A stretch of 52,921 bases of DNA from an uncultured Pelagibacteraceae bacterium (GCA_902559305.1 CACEHK010000004.1:1-52921); one strand, 5' to 3'; numbered from the stretch's first letter, positions 34,855-44,854 are shown. Notes: generated by a model from the sequence alone, not told the origin. Made by a program: numbers and translations.

Positions 34855-35961
34855 ATGGAAAATAAAAAAACTGCACTTTATTCACTTCACAAAAAAAATG
34901 GAGCAAAATTTGTTCCTTTTGCTGGGTATGAAATGCCAATTCAATACACGGATGGAATAATAAGTGAACATAAATTTACAAGAGAAAAAGCAGGTATTTT
35001 TGATGTTTCTCATATGGGTCAATTATTTATTAAAGGTACAAATAAACTAGAAGATGATCTTGAAAAAATTTTTCCTACAGATCTAAAAAATATTCTTATT
35101 AATCAATCTAAATATAGTTTTTTGATGAATGAAAATGGTGGCATCCATGACGATCTGATAATCACTAAATTGAAAAATGGATTTAATATTGTATTGAACG
35201 CAGCATGTAAAAATACTGACTTTGATTTATTAAAAGAGCTATTGAATAATAAATACGAGATGGACCTAAAAGATAATTTTTCACTCATAGCAATTCAAGG
35301 ACCAGAAGCTGTAAAAATATTAGAAAAAATAACTAATGGAGTTTCAAATTTGAAATTTATGAGTGGGAATAATTTTAATTATTCAGGTGATAATATTTAT
35401 ATTACAAGATCAGGTTATACAGGCGAAGACGGTTTTGAAATCTCCATTAAAAACGAATTAGCAGAGGAATTTGTTGAAAAATTAATAAAACAAGGAGGAA
35501 AACTAATTGGTTTAGGAGCAAGGGATACATTAAGGCTAGAAGCTGGCTTATGTTTATATGGTCATGATATGGATATTAATAAAAGTCCAGTAGAAGCAAA
35601 TCTCAAGTGGGCAATATCAAAAAATAGAATTAATTCAGGTGGTTTTATCGGTTATGAAAAAATTAAGCTTCAAATTGAAAAAGGTGTAAAAAAACTAAGA
35701 GTTGGTATTCAACCGGAAGGAAAAATAATTGCGAGAGAAAAGACAGCAATTTTTAGTGAAGATAATAAAAATATAGGAGAAATAACAAGCGGTACATTTG
35801 GACCAAGTGTAAAAGCACCAGTTGCTATGGGTTATATTGATAATTCTTTTGCTAAAATAAATACAAAAATATTTTTAGAAGTAAGAGGAAAAAAGCACCC
35901 TGCAAATATAACAAATTTACCATTTTATAAAAAAAATTACGTGAAAGGAGTCAACAAATGA
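34855..35961 (+). CDS. gcvT: Glycine cleavage system T protein (aminomethyltransferase)
   Basis: Releases ammonia and transfers the glycine methylene group to THF. The 368-aa protein has the expected motifs: [45 protein letters not shown] and [21 protein letters not shown] with the catalytic aspartate. Its start lies directly after the glycine riboswitch. The stop overlaps gcvH by 4 bp, so gcvTHP is one coupled operon. Distinguished from the ygfZ-like gene at 1837-2721 by lack of the KGCYxGQE motif. Confidence 0.97.
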   Translation: MENKKTALYSLHKKNGAKFVPFAGYEMPIQYTDGIISEHKFTREKAGIFDVSHMGQLFIKGTNKLEDDLEKIFPTDLKNILINQSKYSFLMNENGGIHDDLIITKLKNGFNIVLNAACKNTDFDLLKELLNNKYEMDLKDNFSLIAIQGPEAVKILEKITNGVSNLKFMSGNNFNYSGDNIYITRSGYTGEDGFEISIKNELAEEFVEKLIKQGGKLIGLGARDTLRLEAGLCLYGHDMDINKSPVEANLKWAISKNRINSGGFIGYEKIKLQIEKGVKKLRVGIQPEGKIIAREKTAIFSEDNKNIGEITSGTFGPSVKAPVAMGYIDNSFAKINTKIFLEVRGKKHPANITNLPFYKKNYVKGVNK

Positions 35962-36338
35962 GTGAAGTAAAATTTTCTAAACAACATGAGTGGATTAAAC
36001 TTGATGGTGATATTGCTACAATTGGAATTACTCAGCATGCATCGGAAATGTTGGGAGATATAGTTTTCGTTGAATTACCAGAAAAAGGATCTTCTGTTGC
36101 CAAAGATGGAGTGGCTGGAGTTGTTGAATCAACAAAAGCAGCAAGCGATGTTTATACTCCTGTATCAGGAGAAGTAATTGAAAATAATCAATCAATTGTT
36201 GATGATCCTGCTAAAATTAATTCTGATCCTGAAAATCAAGCATGGTTTTTTAAATTAAAAATCAAAGATAAGAATGAAATTGAAACATTAATGAATAAAG
36301 AAGAATACCATAAATTTGCTAAGGAGAGCTCAAATTAA
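35958..36338 (+). CDS. gcvH: Glycine cleavage system H protein
   Basis: Lipoate-bearing shuttle that carries the aminomethyl group from P to T protein. The 126-aa length is normal. The lipoylation lysine is K60 in [28 protein letters not shown] at the N-terminus and [12 protein letters not shown] later match the family. Start overlaps gcvT (ATGA) and gcvP begins directly after the stop. An AAAGGAG ribosome-binding site is visible inside the end of gcvT. Confidence 0.97.
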   Translation: MSEVKFSKQHEWIKLDGDIATIGITQHASEMLGDIVFVELPEKGSSVAKDGVAGVVESTKAASDVYTPVSGEVIENNQSIVDDPAKINSDPENQAWFFKLKIKDKNEIETLMNKEEYHKFAKESSN

Positions 36339-39197
36339 ATGTTAAAAAATGCTCAAAAAGATTTTATCCAAAGGCATATAGGACCTTCTGAAGAAGAACA
36401 GAAAATTATGCTTAAAGAGCTAGGATATAAGAATTTAGATGATTTAATTGCAAACACAGTTCCAGAAAAAATTCTTCTTAAGGATAATTTGAGCATTGGC
36501 GAACCGAACTCAGAATATAAAGCGCTTAGAAAGCTAAAAGCAATTTCAAAAAAAAATAAAGTTTATTCTAGTTTTATTGGTATGGGGTATTATGGAACTC
36601 ATACACCTTATGTTATTTTAAGAAATATATTAGAAAACCCAGGATGGTATACTTCTTATACACCTTATCAACCTGAAGTCGCACAAGGAAGATTGGAAAT
36701 GTTATTAAACTTTCAACAAATGATCATTGATTTTACAGGAATGGATATTGCAAATGCTTCTCTTTTAGATGAAGGAACTGCAGCAGCTGAAGCAATGGGT
36801 TTGAGTTATAGAGTATCTAAAAATAATTCAAAAAAGGTTTTTATCTCAGTAAATTGTCACCCACAAACTATCGAAATAGTTAAAACAAGAGCGGAACCAC
36901 TAGGTTTAGAAATAATAGTTGGAGATGAAGATAAAGATATTACAGAGGAGATTATATGTGGGATAATTCAATATCCTGGAACACTGGGAGATATTAAAGA
37001 TCCAAGTGAAGCTATAAGTAAAATACACAAAAAAAATGGTAAAGCTGTATTAGTTTGCGATTTATTAGCCTTAGCAAAACTCAAAACTCCTGCAGAACTA
37101 GGAGCAGATATTGCAGTTGGAAGCTCCCAACGTTTTGGTATTCCAATGGGTTATGGAGGACCTCATGCTGCTTTCTTTGCAACTAAAGATGAATACAAAA
37201 GATCTATGCCAGGCAGAATAGTTGGGGTATCAGTAGATAGACATGGAAAAAAGGCATATAGACTAGCTCTTCAAACCAGAGAGCAGCACATAAGAAGAGA
37301 TAAGGCCACTAGCAATATTTGTACCGCTCAAGCTTTGTTGGCAATAGTTTCAGCAGCGTACGCAGTTTACCATGGACCAAAAGGAATAAAAAAAATAGCT
37401 GAAAGTGTATCCCAATTAACAAAAAACTTTGCTGATAAATTGAAGCAATCTGGTTATGAGCTTTATTCAGATCATTTTTTCGATACTGTTACAGTAAAAT
37501 CTTTAGATAAAACGGATAAAATTTATAAAAATGCTCTAGAACAAGGAGTCAATATAAGAAAAGTAAACTCTGAAATGTTAGCAGTCTCATTTGATGAGAG
37601 AAAAAATCTTTATAGAGCAAACCAGTTATTAAAAATTTTTAATTGTTCAGAAACAATTAAGGAAACAATGAATGAAAGCCTATCAAATTTACCAAAAAAA
37701 CTTTTAAGAAGTTCAGCTTATTTAAATCATCCAGTTTTTAATAGCTATCACTCAGAAACAGAAATGTTGAGATATTTAAAAAGATTAGAGGATTCTGATA
37801 TTGCATTAAATCGTTCGATGATAGCTTTAGGATCTTGCACAATGAAGTTAAATTCTGTTTCTGAAATGACACCTGTTACTTGGAAAGAGTTTTCTCAACC
37901 GCATCCTTTTTCTCCTATTGAACAAATGGATGGTTATAGAGAATTATTTACTGATTTAAAAAATTGGTTAAGATCTATAACAGGATTTTCAGGCGTTTCA
38001 CTTCAACCAAATGCAGGCGCACAAGGAGAATTCGCTGGACTAATGGTAATACGTAAATTCCATGAAAAAAATGGGGATAGTAATCGTAATGTTTGTTTAA
38101 TACCAAGCTCTGCCCACGGGACAAATCCTGCTAGCGCACAAATGGTTGGAATGAAAGTTGTTGTAGTAAACTGCGATCAACAAGGAAATGTAGACTTTGA
38201 AGATCTAAAGAAAAAAGCAGAAGATCATTCAGAAAATTTAGCTGCATTGATGGTAACATATCCATCAACACATGGGGTTTTTGAAGAGAAAATAACTGAC
38301 ATTTGTGACCTTATACATAAACATGGAGCACAAGTTTATATGGATGGTGCAAACCTTAATGCATTAGTGGGCATTGCTAAGCCTGGAAATTTTGGCCCAG
38401 ATGTTTGTCATATTAATCTTCATAAGACATTTTGTATTCCACATGGAGGCGGTGGACCTGGTATGGGCCCAATTGCATGTAAAAAACATTTAGAAATGTT
38501 TTTACCAAAACATCCAGTAATAAAAGATTGTGGACCGACAACTGGAATAGGAGCGATATCTGCAGCACCATGGGGAAGCTCTAGTATTTTGACTATCTCA
38601 TGGATGTATATAAAAATGATGGGATCAGAGGGTGTTAAAAAAGCATCCCAAGTTGCAATTCTTAATGCAAATTATATTGCTAATAAATTAAAAAATTATT
38701 TTCCAATTCTGTATAAAGGAAAAAATGGAAATGTTGCTCATGAATGTATAATTGACATACGTAAAATTAAAAGTGAATCAGGCATAACAGAGGAAGATAT
38801 TGCAAAAAGATTAATTGACTTTGGTTATCATGCACCAACTATGTCCTGGCCAGTAGCGGGCACTATGATGATAGAACCTACGGAAAGTGAAAGTTTGTCC
38901 GAAATCAATAGATTTTGTTCTACTCTGATAAAAATAAGAGAAGAGATAAATAAAATTCAATCTGGAAAGTACGATAAACTTGATAATCCTCTTAAAAATG
39001 CGCCACATACTCACGTTGAACTGGCTTCAAATAAATGGGATCATAAATACGAAAGAGAAGAGGCAGCTTACCCGTCTGAATTTTTAAGGACAGCTAAGTA
39101 TTGGCCACCAGTTGCTAGAGTTGATAATGTTTATGGTGATAAAAATTTATTTTGTACTTGTCCTTCAATTGATGAATATAAAGACTCCGCAGCTTAA
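36339..39197 (+). CDS. gcvP: Glycine dehydrogenase (decarboxylating), P protein
   Basis: PLP enzyme that decarboxylates glycine and passes the aminomethyl group to GcvH. At 952 aa it is the single-chain form (both halves fused). N-terminal FIQRHIGPSEEEQKIML, the first-half segment GMGYYGTHTPYVILRN and the catalytic second half with INLHKTFCIPHGGGGPG (the PLP lysine in HKTF) are all present. Ends the gcvTHP operon; the FAD amine-oxidase gene starts 12 bp later and might be partly read through. Confidence 0.97.
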   Translation: MLKNAQKDFIQRHIGPSEEEQKIMLKELGYKNLDDLIANTVPEKILLKDNLSIGEPNSEYKALRKLKAISKKNKVYSSFIGMGYYGTHTPYVILRNILENPGWYTSYTPYQPEVAQGRLEMLLNFQQMIIDFTGMDIANASLLDEGTAAAEAMGLSYRVSKNNSKKVFISVNCHPQTIEIVKTRAEPLGLEIIVGDEDKDITEEIICGIIQYPGTLGDIKDPSEAISKIHKKNGKAVLVCDLLALAKLKTPAELGADIAVGSSQRFGIPMGYGGPHAAFFATKDEYKRSMPGRIVGVSVDRHGKKAYRLALQTREQHIRRDKATSNICTAQALLAIVSAAYAVYHGPKGIKKIAESVSQLTKNFADKLKQSGYELYSDHFFDTVTVKSLDKTDKIYKNALEQGVNIRKVNSEMLAVSFDERKNLYRANQLLKIFNCSETIKETMNESLSNLPKKLLRSSAYLNHPVFNSYHSETEMLRYLKRLEDSDIALNRSMIALGSCTMKLNSVSEMTPVTWKEFSQPHPFSPIEQMDGYRELFTDLKNWLRSITGFSGVSLQPNAGAQGEFAGLMVIRKFHEKNGDSNRNVCLIPSSAHGTNPASAQMVGMKVVVVNCDQQGNVDFEDLKKKAEDHSENLAALMVTYPSTHGVFEEKITDICDLIHKHGAQVYMDGANLNALVGIAKPGNFGPDVCHINLHKTFCIPHGGGGPGMGPIACKKHLEMFLPKHPVIKDCGPTTGIGAISAAPWGSSSILTISWMYIKMMGSEGVKKASQVAILNANYIANKLKNYFPILYKGKNGNVAHECIIDIRKIKSESGITEEDIAKRLIDFGYHAPTMSWPVAGTMMIEPTESESLSEINRFCSTLIKIREEINKIQSGKYDKLDNPLKNAPHTHVELASNKWDHKYEREEAAYPSEFLRTAKYWPPVARVDNVYGDKNLFCTCPSIDEYKDSAA

Positions 39198-39209
39198 CAG
39201 AAGTTTTTA

Positions 39210-40454
39210 ATGAAAATTGCAGTAGTAGGATCAGGTATATCGGGCTTAAGCTCTGCATACTACCTATCAAAAAAACATAAAGTAGATTTATTTGAAAAAG
39301 ACGACCATTTTGGTGGACACGCTTATACTTTAAAAATTCCTATTGAAAATAAAAAAGAAGTAGCAGTTGATATAGGTTTTATGGTTTTTAATAAAGTCAC
39401 TTATCCTAATCTAATCGAATTTTTTAAAAAAAATAATATAGAAATTGAAAAAAGTGATATGTCGTTTTCAGTTTCAGTTAAAGATACTGATATAGAATAT
39501 TGTGGAAAAGGATTAAATGGTATCTTTTCAAATAAAAAAAATTTGCTTAATTTAAAATTTATTAAAATGTTTTTTGAAATTATTAAATTTTATAATAAAT
39601 GTGAAAAACTTAATATAGATAAAAATAATACTGTTACTTTAGGAGAATATTTAGAAAAAATTAAAATATCGAAATATTTTATCAATTATCATATAATACC
39701 AATGGTATCAGCAATCTGGTCAATGCCACCATTAGAGGCCTCTCAAATGCCTTTAAATTTTTTTTTAAGTTTTTTTAAAAATCATGGATTATTTAAAATA
39801 AAAAATAGACCCCAATGGTACACCGTAGCGAAAAGAAGCAAAAATTATGTAGATAAAATAATCAGCCAAATATCAGGTGAATATTATAAAAACTATCCAA
39901 TAAATAAAATTAAAAGAAATACTCAAGGTCTTAAAATATTTTACGGTGAAGAAAGTGAATTTTTTAATTATGATAAAGTAGTTATAGCCACTCATGCAGA
40001 CGATGCTTTAAAATTAATTGATGAACCAACCAGTGAAGAGGTCAAATTATTAAAAAATTTTAATTATAGAGATAATATTGCATTTATACATTCAGATGAA
40101 AAATTTATGCCAAGAAATAAAAAAGCTTGGTGTTCATGGAATTCATCAATGCATGAAAGTGATATTGAAAAAACATCAGTAACATACTGGCTTAATAAAT
40201 TACAAAATTTGAAAATTGATACAAATATTTTTTTAACGCTAAATCCTTTTATTGAAATATCTAAAAATAAAATATTTAAAAAGGTGAAATTTACACATCC
40301 TTATTACGATAAAAATACACTTTATTTTCAAAATCAATTAAACTCTATTCAAAATAAAGAAAATATTTTATTTTGTGGAAGTTATTTTGGTTATGGATTT
40401 CACGAAGATGGGATCAAATCTTCTATCGAGATGCTAAAAAGTATAAATGATTAA
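39210..40454 (+). CDS. FAD-dependent amine-oxidase-family protein
   Basis: A 414-aa flavoprotein with an N-terminal dinucleotide fold (AVVGSGISGLSSAYYLSKKH, then FEKDDHFGGHAYT) and the flavin-containing amine-oxidase core; FCGSYFGYGFHEDGIKSS near the end is the second FAD contact. It is of the subgroup that neighbours DUF1365 and Cfa-like genes in many proteobacteria, thought to act on unsaturated fatty-acyl chains rather than amines. Overlaps the DUF1365 gene by 8 bp. The substrate is inferred from context only. Confidence 0.85.
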   Translation: MKIAVVGSGISGLSSAYYLSKKHKVDLFEKDDHFGGHAYTLKIPIENKKEVAVDIGFMVFNKVTYPNLIEFFKKNNIEIEKSDMSFSVSVKDTDIEYCGKGLNGIFSNKKNLLNLKFIKMFFEIIKFYNKCEKLNIDKNNTVTLGEYLEKIKISKYFINYHIIPMVSAIWSMPPLEASQMPLNFFLSFFKNHGLFKIKNRPQWYTVAKRSKNYVDKIISQISGEYYKNYPINKIKRNTQGLKIFYGEESEFFNYDKVVIATHADDALKLIDEPTSEEVKLLKNFNYRDNIAFIHSDEKFMPRNKKAWCSWNSSMHESDIEKTSVTYWLNKLQNLKIDTNIFLTLNPFIEISKNKIFKKVKFTHPYYDKNTLYFQNQLNSIQNKENILFCGSYFGYGFHEDGIKSSIEMLKSIND

Positions 40455-41214
40455 AAATTCATCAATTTATATTGGAACTGTAATTCACAAAAGATTTAAA
40501 CCAAAAGTTCATTTTTTCAAATACAATGTTTTTTCAATACTGATAGATATATCCGAAATTGATTTATTAGATAGATCTCTTAAAATTTTTTCATACAATA
40601 GATTTAATGTAGTTAGTTTTTATGATGTAGATCATGGGCCTAGAGATGGAACTTCTATCAAAGATTGGGTTATTAAAAATCTTAAAAATAATCAAATAAA
40701 TACAGAAGAAATTAAAATAAAACTTTTATGCTATCCAAGAATATTTGGTTATGTATTTAATCCATTAAGTGTTTTTTATATTTATAATAAAAAATCTGAA
40801 TTAATTTCAATATTATATGAAGTTAAAAATACTTTTGGGGAACAACATACGTATATATTTAAAAATAAAAAAAATGAAAATCCCATCAAGCATTCTTGCA
40901 AAAAAAAGTTTCATGTATCACCTTTTATTGTGATGAATTGTACATATTTTTTTAAAATATTAAAACCTTCTGAAAAAATTTCTGTAATTATCGATGAATA
41001 TGATGAAGAAGGAAAATTACTATATGCTTCTCAGGACGGAAATAGAATTGAATTAAATAATAAAAACCTATTTTTATCTTATTTAAAACATCCTTTTATG
41101 ACACTTAAAATTATTGCCGCAATACATTTTGAAGCATTTAAACTGTGGACTAAAGGTATTAAATTCATAAAAAAAGAATTAAAAATTAAAAATAATATAA
41201 GTAATGAAAACTAA
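40447..41214 (+). CDS. DUF1365 family protein
   Basis: A 255-aa protein matching DUF1365: IYIGTVIHKRFKPKVHFFKYNVF at the N-terminus, DHGPRDGTSI, LLCYPRIFGYVFNPLSVFYIY, EVKNTFGEQHTYIF and FHVSPFI. The biochemical role is not settled. The family is almost always found between an FAD amine oxidase and a cyclopropane-fatty-acid-synthase-like methyltransferase, exactly as here, so it probably takes part in the same acyl-chain modification. Overlaps the preceding gene by 8 bp and is followed by the methyltransferase 2 bp later. Confidence 0.9.
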   Translation: MIKNSSIYIGTVIHKRFKPKVHFFKYNVFSILIDISEIDLLDRSLKIFSYNRFNVVSFYDVDHGPRDGTSIKDWVIKNLKNNQINTEEIKIKLLCYPRIFGYVFNPLSVFYIYNKKSELISILYEVKNTFGEQHTYIFKNKKNENPIKHSCKKKFHVSPFIVMNCTYFFKILKPSEKISVIIDEYDEEGKLLYASQDGNRIELNNKNLFLSYLKHPFMTLKIIAAIHFEAFKLWTKGIKFIKKELKIKNNISNEN

Positions 41215-41216
41215 TA

Positions 41217-42392
41217 ATGTTAAATAAAATTTCAGATACAATTGTTTTCAATACTCTTAAAAATATTCAGCATGGGTACCTTGAAATCATAAGTTTTGAA
41301 GGGGAAATCTTTAAATTTGGAAATCCAGAGGAAAAACTTAAAGCTAAAATATCTATCAAACATCCCAACTTAAACTATAATTTGATAAAAGGCGGCAGCA
41401 TTGGTTTTGCAGAAAGTTATATGCAAGGCTATTTTGAAACAGATAATCTTACAAATTTAATTGAACTTACTGCAAGAAATATAAAATTAATTTATAAATT
41501 TTCTGGCTTATTCGATTTTCCATTCATAAATCTTATTAAAAATAAATTAATAAAAAATACTAAAAAAAGAAGTAAAAAAAATATTGCTAAACATTATGAT
41601 CTTGGAAATGATTTTTTTTCTCTATGGCTTGATGAAACTTTAACTTATTCAAGTGCAATATTTGAAAATGATAGCCAAAATTTATCTGACGCTCAAAATA
41701 ACAAATATCAAAAACTAATTAATCTTCTAAAACCAAGAGATAACAGCAAAGTTTTAGAGATTGGTTGTGGATGGGGTGGATTTGCAGAATATTTAGGTAA
41801 AAATTATAATGTTAAATTAGATTGCATTACAATATCTAAAAAGCAATATGAGTTTGCTAAAGAAAGAATTTATAAAGCAGGTCTTAATGATAAAATTAAT
41901 CTAGAGATTAAAGATTACAGAGATTTAAAAGGAAAATATGATTCAATAGCTTCAATTGAAATGATTGAGGCTGTAGGTCAGAATTATTTACAAAGCTATT
42001 TTAATACAATTAAAAAAAATCTATCTATCAACGGTAATGCTGGAATACAAGCAATTACTATCGATGATAGTTTATTTGATAGATACAAAAATAAACAAGA
42101 CTTTATTCAAAAATACATCTTCCCTGGTGGGTTTTTACCATCAAAAAAAAGTTTGCATAAATATGCAGATGACAATGGATTAAAATTTAATGAATATAAT
42201 TCTTATTCAAAACATTATTCTAGTACTTTAATAATTTGGAGAAATGAGTTCATCAAAAAATGGGACTTGATTAAAGAACAAGGATTTGATTTAAATTTTA
42301 AAAAAATGTGGGAATTTTATTTATCTTATTGCGAAGCAGGCTTTAAATCAAAAAATATAGATTTAATACAATTCTCTCTATGCAACAAATAA
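41217..42392 (+). CDS. Cyclopropane-fatty-acyl-phospholipid synthase-like methyltransferase
   Basis: SAM-dependent enzyme (391 aa) that acts on the double bond of phospholipid acyl chains. The N-terminal lipid-binding region is followed by AKHYDLGNDFFSLWLDETLTYSSAIF, SAM motif I VLEIGCGWGGFAEYL, CITISKKQYEFAKERI and ASIEMIEAVGQNYLQSYF, all of the Cfa family. Whether it makes a cyclopropane ring or another methylated product (for example a methylene or furan precursor) depends on the partner FAD protein and cannot be decided from sequence. It is in a four-gene operon with FAD oxidase, DUF1365 and DUF3833. Confidence 0.9.
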   Translation: MLNKISDTIVFNTLKNIQHGYLEIISFEGEIFKFGNPEEKLKAKISIKHPNLNYNLIKGGSIGFAESYMQGYFETDNLTNLIELTARNIKLIYKFSGLFDFPFINLIKNKLIKNTKKRSKKNIAKHYDLGNDFFSLWLDETLTYSSAIFENDSQNLSDAQNNKYQKLINLLKPRDNSKVLEIGCGWGGFAEYLGKNYNVKLDCITISKKQYEFAKERIYKAGLNDKINLEIKDYRDLKGKYDSIASIEMIEAVGQNYLQSYFNTIKKNLSINGNAGIQAITIDDSLFDRYKNKQDFIQKYIFPGGFLPSKKSLHKYADDNGLKFNEYNSYSKHYSSTLIIWRNEFIKKWDLIKEQGFDLNFKKMWEFYLSYCEAGFKSKNIDLIQFSLCNK

Positions 42393-42396
42393 AAAA

Positions 42397-42924
42397 ATGA
42401 AAATAATATTTGCATTAATTGTTACAATTTTATTAACTAGTTGTTCAGGAAATAATATGAAACCAACAGATTTTAAAGATCAAAAACCAAGATTAATTAT
42501 AGAAGAATATATGTCGGGTAACGTAAAAGCTTGGGGAATTTTACAAAATAGATCAGGAAAAGTAACAAGACAATTTTCTGCGGATCTTAATGGAACATGG
42601 GATGGTAAACAACTAATTTTAGATGAAAAGTTCATTTGGAATGATGGAGAAATTCAAACAAGACAGTGGAAAATTAATAAAATTGACGAACATAATTATG
42701 AAGGTACAGCAGGAGATGTTGTAGGAACTGCCAAAGGTTATTCATATGGACCAGCATTTAAATTTGAGTATGTTTTATTAGTACCAGTTAAAGGTAGAGA
42801 AATGAAAATTACTTTTGATGATTGGATATTTATGCAAGATGAAAGAGTTGCAATTAATAGAGCAACAATGACTAAGTTTGGCATAAAAGTTGCTGAACTT
42901 ACAGTTATGTTTGTTAAAGATTAA
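42397..42924 (+). CDS. DUF3833 family lipoprotein
   Basis: A 175-aa protein with a lipoprotein signal peptide ending in the lipobox LLTSC (C at about residue 16). The mature part is a DUF3833-type beta-rich domain: FSADLNGTWDGKQLILDEKFIWNDGEIQTRQWKI, GTAGDVVGTAKGYSYGPAF and DDWIFMQDERVAINRATMTKFG. The family regularly accompanies the FAD-oxidase/DUF1365/Cfa-like genes; a lipocalin-like lipid-carrier role is an attractive guess. Starts 4 bp after the methyltransferase; overlaps the convergent SDR by 4 bp. Confidence 0.87.
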   Translation: MKIIFALIVTILLTSCSGNNMKPTDFKDQKPRLIIEEYMSGNVKAWGILQNRSGKVTRQFSADLNGTWDGKQLILDEKFIWNDGEIQTRQWKINKIDEHNYEGTAGDVVGTAKGYSYGPAFKFEYVLLVPVKGREMKITFDDWIFMQDERVAINRATMTKFGIKVAELTVMFVKD

Positions 42925-43682
42925 TTTTTTTTTTGAAATTTTGTAAGTTTTTTCACTAAATAAAAGTAAATTTTACTTGGTAAAATGCTAAACAACTTAA
43001 GGGTTAATGTAAGTTCTTTAGGAAAATGTATTTCAAAATTATTTTTATTTATTAAACCATCATAAATTTTATCAGCTGCAAACTCTGATGTTTTTAAAAA
43101 TGGCATTTTAAAGTCATTTTTATCTGTCATTGGCGTTTTGATAAAACCTGGAGAGACCAAGCAAATTCTTACATTATGCCTTCCAAAATCGAAATATAAG
43201 CTCTCAGCCAGATTGTTTAAGGCAGATTTAGAAGGACCATATCCCGTTGAGTTAGGCAAACCTCTATATCCAGCTATTGAGGATACAATAGTAATTATAC
43301 CGCTATTCTTATTTTTGAAATAATCTTCAACAGCTTTAATGCTATTAACTGTCCCAAAGAAATTAACCTTAAAAACATTCTCTATTTGCTCTACATCTAT
43401 ATCTTTTTCTTTTTTTGGATTCCAAGTTCCAGTAGAAAAAAAACAGATATCCACATCTCCATAATGACTTTTAATCTGTTCAAATACTTCTTTACATTTA
43501 GTTTTATCAGTAACATCTAAAGGAAAGGATTTAATATTTTCACTAGATTCGGATATTTCTTTTAAAACATTTTCTCTTCTAGCAGAGATTGCAACACTCC
43601 AGTTCTCATTCGCAAATTTTAATGCTAAAGCTTTACCAATCCCACTGCTTGCGCCAGTTATCCATATTACTTTTTTTGCCAT
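42921..43682 (-). CDS. Short-chain dehydrogenase/reductase
   Basis: A 253-aa NAD(P)-dependent oxidoreductase of the classical SDR family. Cofactor motif GASSGIGKA is near residue 9, the catalytic triad is Ser in VSSIAGYRG and Tyr/Lys in YGPSKSALN, and VSPGFIKTPMTDK follows. A C-terminal hydrophobic, basic tail could attach it to the membrane. SDRs are frequent members of the FAD-oxidase/DUF1365/Cfa cluster in other bacteria, so although it faces the other way here it may belong to the same lipid pathway. The substrate is unknown. Confidence 0.9.
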   Translation of the reverse strand: MAKKVIWITGASSGIGKALALKFANENWSVAISARRENVLKEISESSENIKSFPLDVTDKTKCKEVFEQIKSHYGDVDICFFSTGTWNPKKEKDIDVEQIENVFKVNFFGTVNSIKAVEDYFKNKNSGIITIVSSIAGYRGLPNSTGYGPSKSALNNLAESLYFDFGRHNVRICLVSPGFIKTPMTDKNDFKMPFLKTSEFAADKIYDGLINKNNFEIHFPKELTLTLKLFSILPSKIYFYLVKKLTKFQKKN

Positions 43683-43745
43683 TTGAAACTATAACATATT
43701 TACATAGTTATATTTATGAATAAATTAAATTTATAATATTTATAT

Positions 43746-44849
43746 ATGGATGATGTTGTAATAATTGGAGGTGGCATAATTGGAGCAGCAAGTGCTTATT
43801 TTTTATCTAAGGAAGGAAGAAAAGTAAAAGTTATAGAAAGAGACCCAACATACAAAAATGCTTCTTTTCCTTTATCACTTGGTGGTTTTAGAAGACAATT
43901 TTTTCAAAAAGAGAATATTTTGCTTGGCAAATTCGCTAGAGAATTTATTTATCAAATACCGGAATTGCTAAAAACTGATAAAAATCCTAATCCTACTGCA
44001 AGTATGGTTCCAAATGGATATTTGTTAATGTTTGGGCCTGAACATGCTGAAGAACAATATAGGGCATTAGAAAATCATAAAGCCTGTGAAGCAGGAACCA
44101 AAAATATTAAAGGTTCTGAATTAACAAAAATATTTCCGTATATTAATAATGAAGGAATTGAAACAGCAACTTTCACAGACAATAAAAGTGAAGGCTGGAT
44201 TGATCCATTTATGTTTCATAGTGCCTTAAAAAGTAAGGCTATTGAACTTGGAGCAGAGTTTATTAAAGGTGAAGTAAAAAGTATTTCAGAAATAAAAGCT
44301 AAAACTATTATTTCGGCAGCTGGTTGTTGGACAAAAGAATTGCTAGATGACATTCCGGTAGTCCCACAAAAACATACTGTATTTAGAGTTAAGTGCCCAA
44401 AACATATTCCTGAAATGCCTTTAACTGGAGATTTAACAACAGGAGTTTATTGGAGACCTGAGGGAAAAGAATATTTAGCTGGATCACCTCATTCTGTATT
44501 TGATGCATCAGATTTGGAGCCGGCATGGAATGATTTTGAAGAACTAGTTTGGCCAGCCCTTGCAAAAAGAATTCCTGCGTTTGAGGAATTAAAATTAACT
44601 GGAGGATGGGCAGGATATTATGATTGTAATAAATTAGATAATAACGCTGTTGTTGGTAAACATCCTAAATACGAAAACGTTTATTTAGCATCGGGTTTTA
44701 CTGGCAGAGGATTAATGCAAGCCCCAGGAATAGGCAGGGCATTAACTGAATTAATTACAACTGGATCTTATCAAACAATTGATATTAGTGATTTTGCTGT
44801 TGAAAGAGTTTTAGATAATAAGGTTAGGCCCGAACCTTACGTTTTATAA
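43746..44849 (+). CDS. FAD-dependent oxidoreductase, DAO (D-amino acid oxidase-like) family
   Basis: A 367-aa flavoprotein: N-terminal VVIIGGGIIGAASAYFLSKEG dinucleotide motif, SLGGFRRQFF (typical of the sarcosine-oxidase-beta / FOXRED1-like branch), SAAGCWTKELLDDIPVVPQKH, and C-terminal VYLASGFTGRGLMQAPGIGRALTELI. The family oxidises secondary or D-amino acids, glycine betaine breakdown products or similar C-N bonds; the exact substrate is open. It stands alone, divergent from the SDR (63 bp between the starts) and convergent with selO, with 5 bp between stops. Confidence 0.87.
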   Translation: MDDVVIIGGGIIGAASAYFLSKEGRKVKVIERDPTYKNASFPLSLGGFRRQFFQKENILLGKFAREFIYQIPELLKTDKNPNPTASMVPNGYLLMFGPEHAEEQYRALENHKACEAGTKNIKGSELTKIFPYINNEGIETATFTDNKSEGWIDPFMFHSALKSKAIELGAEFIKGEVKSISEIKAKTIISAAGCWTKELLDDIPVVPQKHTVFRVKCPKHIPEMPLTGDLTTGVYWRPEGKEYLAGSPHSVFDASDLEPAWNDFEELVWPALAKRIPAFEELKLTGGWAGYYDCNKLDNNAVVGKHPKYENVYLASGFTGRGLMQAPGIGRALTELITTGSYQTIDISDFAVERVLDNKVRPEPYVL

Positions 44850-44854
44850 TATTA

